Origin: Acorus gramineus
Taxonomy: Eukaryota > Streptophyta > Magnoliopsida > Acorales > Acoraceae
DNA length: 64,000 nucleotides
Direction: 5' to 3'
NCBI GenBank assembly: GCA_030737835.1
Contig: CM060856.1
Coordinates: forward strand, 5,027,022 to 5,091,021
Part shown: positions 57,887 to 64,000 of the stretch, one piece after another
How the letters are laid out: the number at the start of each line of letters is the position of its first letter
Position numbering within the stretch: position 1 is the first letter of the stretch
Notes under the pieces: model-generated
What the model saw: the letters and a program-made list of their open reading frames with translations, nothing else
What the model was told of the DNA's origin: nothing
Database searches by the model: none
Made by a program: the position numbers and the translations under genes

Positions 57887-60090
57887 TACACTTAGTCTAC
57901 TTTGTAGTTAGGGCTACAACTCGGACGGGTTGAGTTCGGATTGAGGGTGTTAGGGTTAAGGGTAAATTAGTCTTTTTCTTTTTTTCATTTTTGTACTATA
58001 AATATTAGGTACAAACCCTAATAATATTTTGATTCATTCTCTTCAATTTCTGATTCTAACACAGTTGAGGGAGCCAGTGGAGAGGGAATGGAAGGGATGG
58101 TCACACTCAATTAAAAATGTTTTATTGCAATCATTGAGTAGCATTGTTACACTATGATATTTTCGTAGTTATTTTTGTTGACACCATGCTATCAAATGCA
58201 AAATATGAAATCATTTAAAACAATATATATATACTCTATTATACCATTATATATTCGATTTTATTACATACTCTATTATACCAATATATATTCTATTTGA
58301 GTGTACATTTTTTTTTTTAAATAAGTATTTTGTTAGACAAATATTAATTTAAAAAAATCAAATTGTATGCATGCAATACGAAAAGCAATTAAGTGTAACA
58401 TTTTCTCTCTACCAAAAGAGAAAAAAAAAATTAAATCAATGCCGCATCCAAGAATATATAATCTCACATTCATGTAGTCATTTTTTGATAAAGCATGTGA
58501 TTTTTTTTTGTGTGTAAGGTGATAGTTTTTTTTTTTTTTTTTTTGAAGAAAATGTAGTTGGGGGGGGGGGGGACCGATAAAAAAGAGAAAAGAATAGCGG
58601 GAAAGAAACATAGGCCCAAAAGGCCACAAAACCGGTGGATCGAAAAGGTTTCTATCTGAACCAAACAATGTCGTTCTCTCTACTTAATGATTCTAAATGT
58701 GTGCTCGTTGATCAGAATGCTTTGAACCCCACTCAAACAGGTGTTTCAATCTTTTATGCTTTGAGAAGACAATTCCTAGAAATTCTCGAACCAACATCAC
58801 TATGAGATCACCAACTTGCCCATAGGCAAGGTGGAGATTGAGAGCCAAATTAAACCCAACCTCACTTGCTTCTATCGTCCCGATTTTGTGCAAGATGATT
58901 GTTCATAGAGTATATATATTATATTATATTTTTATAAAGTTATTATATTGTGGACTAGATATAAACATTTGTCTAACATTTTTCTAAGCATGATCAATGT
59001 TTCAACACAGAACATCCTCACATCATTTTTTACATTTCTAGAAATAAAAATAGATCTATTTAATTAGAATATATATTTTATTTTTTATAAAAGTATATAC
59101 TTTACAAGAAATGATATATATTAATTTTAAACAAATCAAAATAATTGCTAACTATGTAAGGTTTTCTATCTCCATTTCAACTCTAAGTGGAACCATCATT
59201 TATATAGATTCATTTATGATACATTAAAAAAAATTAATATATATATCTCTGTACAGTGTGAAAGGTTAATGAGATAAGTGAGATTGTAAAATGGGCAATG
59301 CTATGCTTGTGAATGTAATATATATATCTCATTAATATATATATTTCATTGCATGCATGTCTGAGTCGACATGCAATACTATGCTTGTGAATGTAATATG
59401 CAGGATTTTGTAATAATTTTGAGCATGGGCCCTCTACAATGGAAGGTAGATTATCTTGTGATTCTTGTCCGTTGCAGGCAAATTAATCCTGATCATAGAT
59501 GTGCATTGATATATTCAAGCATAGTCTGCATAGAAGAACTGTTTTGGAAAATGAGACTGGTAGGTCAATGATGATGGTAGTGGTGGTGGAGAGGAGTTCC
59601 TTTCTTACAAAAAGAGATATTTTAATCATATAAGCAGTACATTGTTTAGGCACTACATGGCATTGTCAAAGCGGCAGGTTGCATTGTAGTTCAGACATGT
59701 CCTCGATCAGGAATACTGATTGCATGCTTTGTTCCCATGGTGAATTAATGGTTCAAGCCATTTTGAGTCTTGTGCTGTTGTTGTTCTCATCTGTTCATCA
59801 TAAAGAATCCCAAATTCTTAGTAAGGCATTTTCAGTTTTCTTTCCAGAAGTTCTTATCAGAAATTCCATAGATTCTGTTGTTATTGGAATTGCTCGATAA
59901 TCGCAATTATGAGCAGGATCTTATTTTTCTCTTGTACTTGTGTCTTACAGATACTGATTGAGATCAAAGGTTGAAATAGACAGTGTAGCTGAGGAATTTT
60001 CTTGCTGGCAGCGATTTGGAGGAAAACTTAATGCAGATTTCTCGTCCAACAGAGGACCCTGATGCTTCCGCAGTGGGGAAATTAAAGGGT
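57887..60090. other. Intergenic, degraded gene-like pieces
   Basis: 58150-58410 is the copy of the 42.3 kb segment. A T-rich tract (58528-58544) and a run of 13 G (58560-58572) stand out. At 58700-58893 (minus) and 59400-60090 (plus) there are short coding-like stretches (for example NLALNLHLAYGQVGDLIVML; a TTGCAG acceptor before [38 protein letters not shown]) broken by stops. None is recognised. They look like gene or transposon remains. Confidence 0.35.
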
Positions 60091-60096
60091 ATAGAC

Positions 60097-60444
60097 CAAT
60101 ATTCTAAAAACCCCGCCTAGGCCTAGACGGTTCCAGCTCGCAACGCTTAGCGTTTAACCGTTTTCTCAATTAATCCTGAGTTGACTAAAAGTTATTAAGT
60201 CACCTTATATATTATATATTTATTAATTAATTTTTATGCTATCTCAACCTATTATATTTATATTATTAATTTTATTTTGATGTTATTTTGTTATTATTTT
60301 GTAATCTAAAATCATTACATATATATCATGTATATGTATTGTATTTATTATTATAAAAAATGATTGATTAATCCCCGCCTAGCCGATTAATCTCTAATCC
60401 CTCCTCAATCGTTCGACTAGTGTCTAACGCTTTTTACAACATTG
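60097..60444. mobile_element. hAT-type MITE, copy 2
   Basis: 348 bp with ends CAATATTCTAAAAA and TTTTTACAACATTG; flanks GTATAGAC (60089-60096) and ATATAGAC (60445-60452) differ by one base. Same family as 43067-43429 but more diverged. Confidence 0.85.
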
Positions 60445-60689
60445 ATATAGACCATACTGACATATCAGCTACACAAGGAAACAATATGTGGTGTTCAAAG
60501 ACCCGAGATTAGTCTCTCTTGATTTAGAGGGATCTTTCCATCTAATGCAACCCGTAAGGCTTAGATATATTTGAACCATGCAAAAAAATATTTGTCCCAA
60601 ACATAGGTATTTCTAACTAACATAATTAATGTGGTTTCGTTCTTCTTGATATATTTATTGATAAATTTTTTGTTGTATAAAAAAAAACC

Positions 60690-62560
60690 CCTAAGGGAAC
60701 TATATTACAAATCCATGTCATCCAACCAAATACTTGTACCATTATCAATAAGAGAAACCATTCGGAATAGACATATGTTACTCATCATACATTCATATTA
60801 ATAAATAAAGTATTACCAAATTGGTTATTGAAACACTTTTAATTGCGTGAAAGATACAAAAAAAAAAAATCGTGAAACCATGCTACAAATCCATGTCATC
60901 CAACCAAACACTCACACCATTATCGAAAGGAGAAACTATTGGCAATAGACACGCGTTACTCATCATTCATTAATATCCAAATAACTAATGTACTACTAAA
61001 TTTGTTATTGAAACACTTTGAATTGTATTAAAGATACCAAAACCAAATGGGAACTCATGAAACCATGCTACAAATGAATCCATGCTACAAATCCATGTCA
61101 TCCAATCAAATACCCATATCATTATCAATAAGAGAAACTATTGGTAATGGATATATGTTACTCATCATTCATTCATATTAATAACTAAAATACTATTAAA
61201 TTGGTTATTGAAATTAACTTAACTTTTGGTTGTATAAAAGATACCAAAAAAAAAAAAAAAAACTCATGAAACCATACCACAAGTCCATGTCATCCATCCA
61301 AATACTCGTACCATTATCGAAAAGAGAAACTATTGGCAATAAACATGTGTTACTCATCATTCATTAGTATCCAAATAACTAATGTACTACTAAATTTGTT
61401 TTTGAAACACTTTTAATTGGATTAAAATACCCACAAAAAAAACCAAGGGAACTCGTGAAACCATGCTAAAAATGAATCCATGCTACAAATCTATGCCATC
61501 CAACCAAATACCCATATTATTATCAATAAGAGAAACTATTGGTAATTGATATATGTCACTCATCATTCATTCATATTAATAACTATAATACTTTTAAATT
61601 GGTTATTGAAACTTCAACCCTTTTGGTTGTATAAAAGATACCAAAAAACAAACTCATGAAACCATGCCACAAGTCCATGTCATCCATCCAAACACTCGTA
61701 CCATTATCGAAAAGAGAAACTATTAGCAATAAACATGTGTTACTCATCATTCATTAGTATCCAAGTAACTAATGTACTACTAAATTTGTTATTGAAACAC
61801 TTTTAGTTGTATTAAAATACCAAGAAAAAAAGGGAAGTCCTGAAACCATGCTAAAAATGAATCCATGCTACAAATCTATGTCATTCAACCAAATACCCAC
61901 ATTATTATCAATAAGAGAAAGTATTGGTAATTGATATATGTTACTCATCATTCATTCATATTAATAACTAAAATACTATTAAATTGGTTATTGAAACTTA
62001 ACACTTTTGGTTGTATAAAAGATACAAAAAAAAAAAACTCATGAAAACATGCCACAAGTCCATGTCATCCATCCAAACACTCGTACCATTATTGAAAAGA
62101 GAAACTATTGGCAATAAACATGTGTTACTCATCATTCATTAGTATCCAAATAACTAATGTACGACTAAATTTATTATTGAAACACTTTTGATTGTATTAA
62201 AGATACCAAAAAAACGGGGAACTCGTGAAACCATGCTACAAATGAATCCATTTTACAAATCCACGTCATCCAAACAAATACTCATATACTTATCAATAAG
62301 AGAAACTATTGGTAATTGATATATGTTACTCATGGTTCATTCATATTAATAACTAAAATGCTATTAAAATGGTTATTGAAACTTCAATCTTTTTTGTTGT
62401 ATAAAAGATACCAAAAAAAAAAACTCATGAAATCATGCCACAAGTCCATGTCATCCAATCAAACACTCATACCATTATCGAAAAAAGCAACCATTGACAA
62501 TAGACATGTGTTGCGCGTCCTTCATTAACATCCAAATAACTAATGTATTACCATAGATTT
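60690..62560. repeat. Dimeric satellite, about 385-bp higher-order period
   Basis: Ten monomers; the word C[C/T]A[T/C]G[T/C]CAT recurs at 60713, 60891, 61093, 61285, 61491, 61675, 61876, 62060, 62261 and 62446. Two alternating types are seen: A has ATCAATAAGAGAAAC and TTCATATTAATAACT; B has ATCGAAAAGAGAAAC and TAGTATCCAAATAACTAATG. A-to-B spacing is 178-192 bp and B-to-A 201-206 bp, so the dimer repeats every 380-398 bp. The last B unit is cut short at about 62553, next to the SMO1-type gene. Confidence 0.92.
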
Positions 62561-62661
62561 TTTTAAAGTTACGTGAAATTTAATTTTTTAAATAACCTTT
62601 ATTTATACAAATTCCTAGAGCCCATTTCATGTCCACATCAACCTCTCCAATTTCTCTTCAT

Positions 62662-62669
62662 TATATATC
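62662..62669 (+). promoter_or_regulatory. Candidate TATA box of the SMO1-type gene
   Basis: TATATATC in the context TTCATTATATATCATCC, 72 bp before the ATG. It would give a leader of about 40 bp. Another AT-rich candidate (TTTATTTATACAAAT) lies at about 62600. Confidence 0.45.
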
Positions 62670-62733
62670 ATCCCACAGACGAACACAGAGCCACCCATCA
62701 AACACACCCCTCCATCATAACCAAGCGATCGAG

Positions 62734-63060
62734 ATGTTGCCATACTCGACTGTCGCCGAGGCCGAGGCTGCTCTGGGCCGGGGCTTGACCGGAGCGGAGA
62801 CAATGTGGTTCCGCTACTCGTCGGGGATGTCGGACTTCGTCCTGTACTGCCACAACGTACTCTTCCTCTTCCTCTTCACCGTGGTCCCACTCTCACTCGC
62901 CCTCGTCGAGCTCCGATGGCCAAGTCTCATCCGCCGCTACAAGCTCCAACCCAAGGTCCAACTCACTCCCTCCGCCGTCTTCAGGTGCTACACAGACGTC
63001 ATGCGCATCCTCCTCTTCACTATTGCTCCCCTCCAGCTTGCCTCCTACCCCATCATCAAG
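62734..63060 (+). CDS. SMO1-like: Sterol C-4 methyl oxidase (SMO1-type), exon 1, partial
   Basis: The ATG at 62734 opens MLPYSTVAEAEAALGRGLTG, the typical SMO1 N-terminus, and the exon runs 109 codons to LQLASYPIIK before a GTTTCT donor at 63061. The ER membrane enzyme removes 4,4-dimethyl/4-alpha-methyl groups of sterol precursors together with a dehydrogenase and a reductase. Two hydrophobic segments are visible (about residues 36-60 and 88-105), with YKLQPKVQLTPSAVFRCY between them. The iron-binding histidine boxes lie in later exons, which are outside the window. No defect is seen in this exon. An in-frame ATG at 62629 is less likely because it would lie upstream of the TATA box. Confidence 0.88.
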
Positions 63061-64000
63061 GTTTCTCACTCATACTAGACTAGCATTGTTAGTTGTTACA
63101 CTCAGTACTTTTTTACTGTCTCAATTGCAATAACATGTACCTCGTTAATGCCTTCCTCTCACCCCCTTACAATAATGAGGTATATACTTCGTATTTTTAT
63201 ATAGAAGTTCATATTTCTTGAGAATGTTATTATATAAATTTTTGGATCGTAAAACGAACTTAAAACATTTTCCATACATGACAAGTCATATCTAATGAGT
63301 GACAAAATAAAATTTGATCAGTTTGAGTAATGAGAACAAATCATAAAAAGATATGTCATCTTATTATTTTTTAGTGTAGATGTTAATATATGGACATAGA
63401 CACAAAATTGGAATGATGTTTTTTTATGAGTAATACATAATTAACAAATTTATTATCATAATATTTCAAATTAAAACAATACACATGTTATCCCTAAAAT
63501 AAACTTAATATAAAAAAATACTTTTAAATATATAAATTGATTTAAAATATAGTACAATAATTTTGAGGATTCTCATTCCAAAGAGCCAATCAGGAGAACC
63601 TTATCTAAAGATCGACTCATTGTTGACATTTGAGTCCATGAATTGGTCTCACCAAAAAGTCTTTAATAGATCATGTGTTGGATTGAAGAATACATAGAAT
63701 TTAGTGAAATAAACAACATAAATTAAATATATATGTTTATTTTTAAGGATTAGATGGATACAAATATCTTACAATACGTGATAATAAAGTTGATATTAGT
63801 ATTGCATATCTTTAATCCTAGAAATACACAATCAATTCCATTGATATATAGAAGATTGACTCACATGTCAAATCATATATTATCATCTCTTATAAATGAA
63901 AGAGATCCACATGACTTATTACATCGGTATTATTATCTAAATTAGATTAGTTATCGATCTATCTCAAAATAGTTTACGTCATTCCCAAAAAAGAGATTAA
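63061..64000 (+). other. Intron 1 of the SMO1-type gene (to window edge)
   Basis: AT-rich with no coding-like sequence and no second SMO exon before the end of the window, so the first intron is at least 940 bp. Confidence 0.6.

Noticed and set aside
57434..57933. Duplicated 60-90 codon frames
   Set aside because: They exist twice only because of the 278-bp tandem duplication; AT-rich with no recognisable domain.

Overview
This window is nuclear DNA from a flowering plant. The evidence is spliced genes of plant families (a DUF7054 protein, a DOG1-domain protein, an FKBP53-type histone chaperone, a sterol C-4 methyl oxidase), canonical plant tRNA-Leu genes, AT-rich intergenic DNA, and dense plant-type transposons (MULE, hAT and Tourist MITEs, a SINE, solo LTRs). 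The GC-rich first exons of the DOG1-like and methyl-oxidase genes would fit a monocot, but that is only an inference; no species can be named.

Layout. 1-9.5 kb: a two-exon DUF7054 gene on the minus strand (2550-3164). Its upstream region is split by a 3.2-kb Mutator-like element (3173-6417) with long inverted ends, a 9-bp target duplication and fragments of several host genes inside (a Pack-MULE). Several MITEs follow. 9.5-14.4 kb: stacked inverted-repeat elements and one tRNA-Leu(AAG). 14.4-21.2 kb: a minus-strand solo LTR of about 3.7 kb, with a 5-bp duplication, split by a plus-strand LTR of the same family (3.05 kb). 21.2-25.2 kb: duplicated GGGTC-rich blocks, one of which preserves the empty insertion site of the LTR, a 124-bp minisatellite, and a second identical tRNA-Leu gene.

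25.2-34.6 kb is the most gene-rich part: a DOG1-like gene (28652-29579, plus) and a 12-exon FKBP53-like gene (31584-34547, minus, 509 aa). 34.6-42.3 kb is intergenic DNA with CGACAATCC-type tandem repeats, a lone sterol methyl oxidase exon (39542-39612), two related TIR elements and a SINE with target duplications. 42.4-57.9 kb is built largely from copies of one family of roughly 1.3-kb elements with GCCCC-rich inverted ends and many ATGTAAC/GTTACAT motifs. One copy carries a foldback element, a 3.15-kb solo LTR with its 5-bp duplication, and another LTR-like insertion; two others sit in a 1.66-kb tandem duplication. 58-64 kb: degraded intergenic DNA, an hAT MITE, a dimeric satellite (about 385-bp higher-order period, five dimers), and exon 1 of an apparently intact sterol C-4 methyl oxidase (SMO1-type) gene that runs off the right edge.

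The genes do not form a pathway or operon; they are independent plant genes. No wholly new gene system was found. The points of most interest are the Pack-MULE sitting directly against a start codon, the nested solo LTRs with an internal GC-rich domain and a preserved empty site, the interlocked inverted repeats at 10.6-11.5 kb, the dimeric satellite just upstream of the SMO1-type promoter, and the lone SMO exon. Gene models were spliced by eye, so exon boundaries are predictions; approximate element ends are stated as such.
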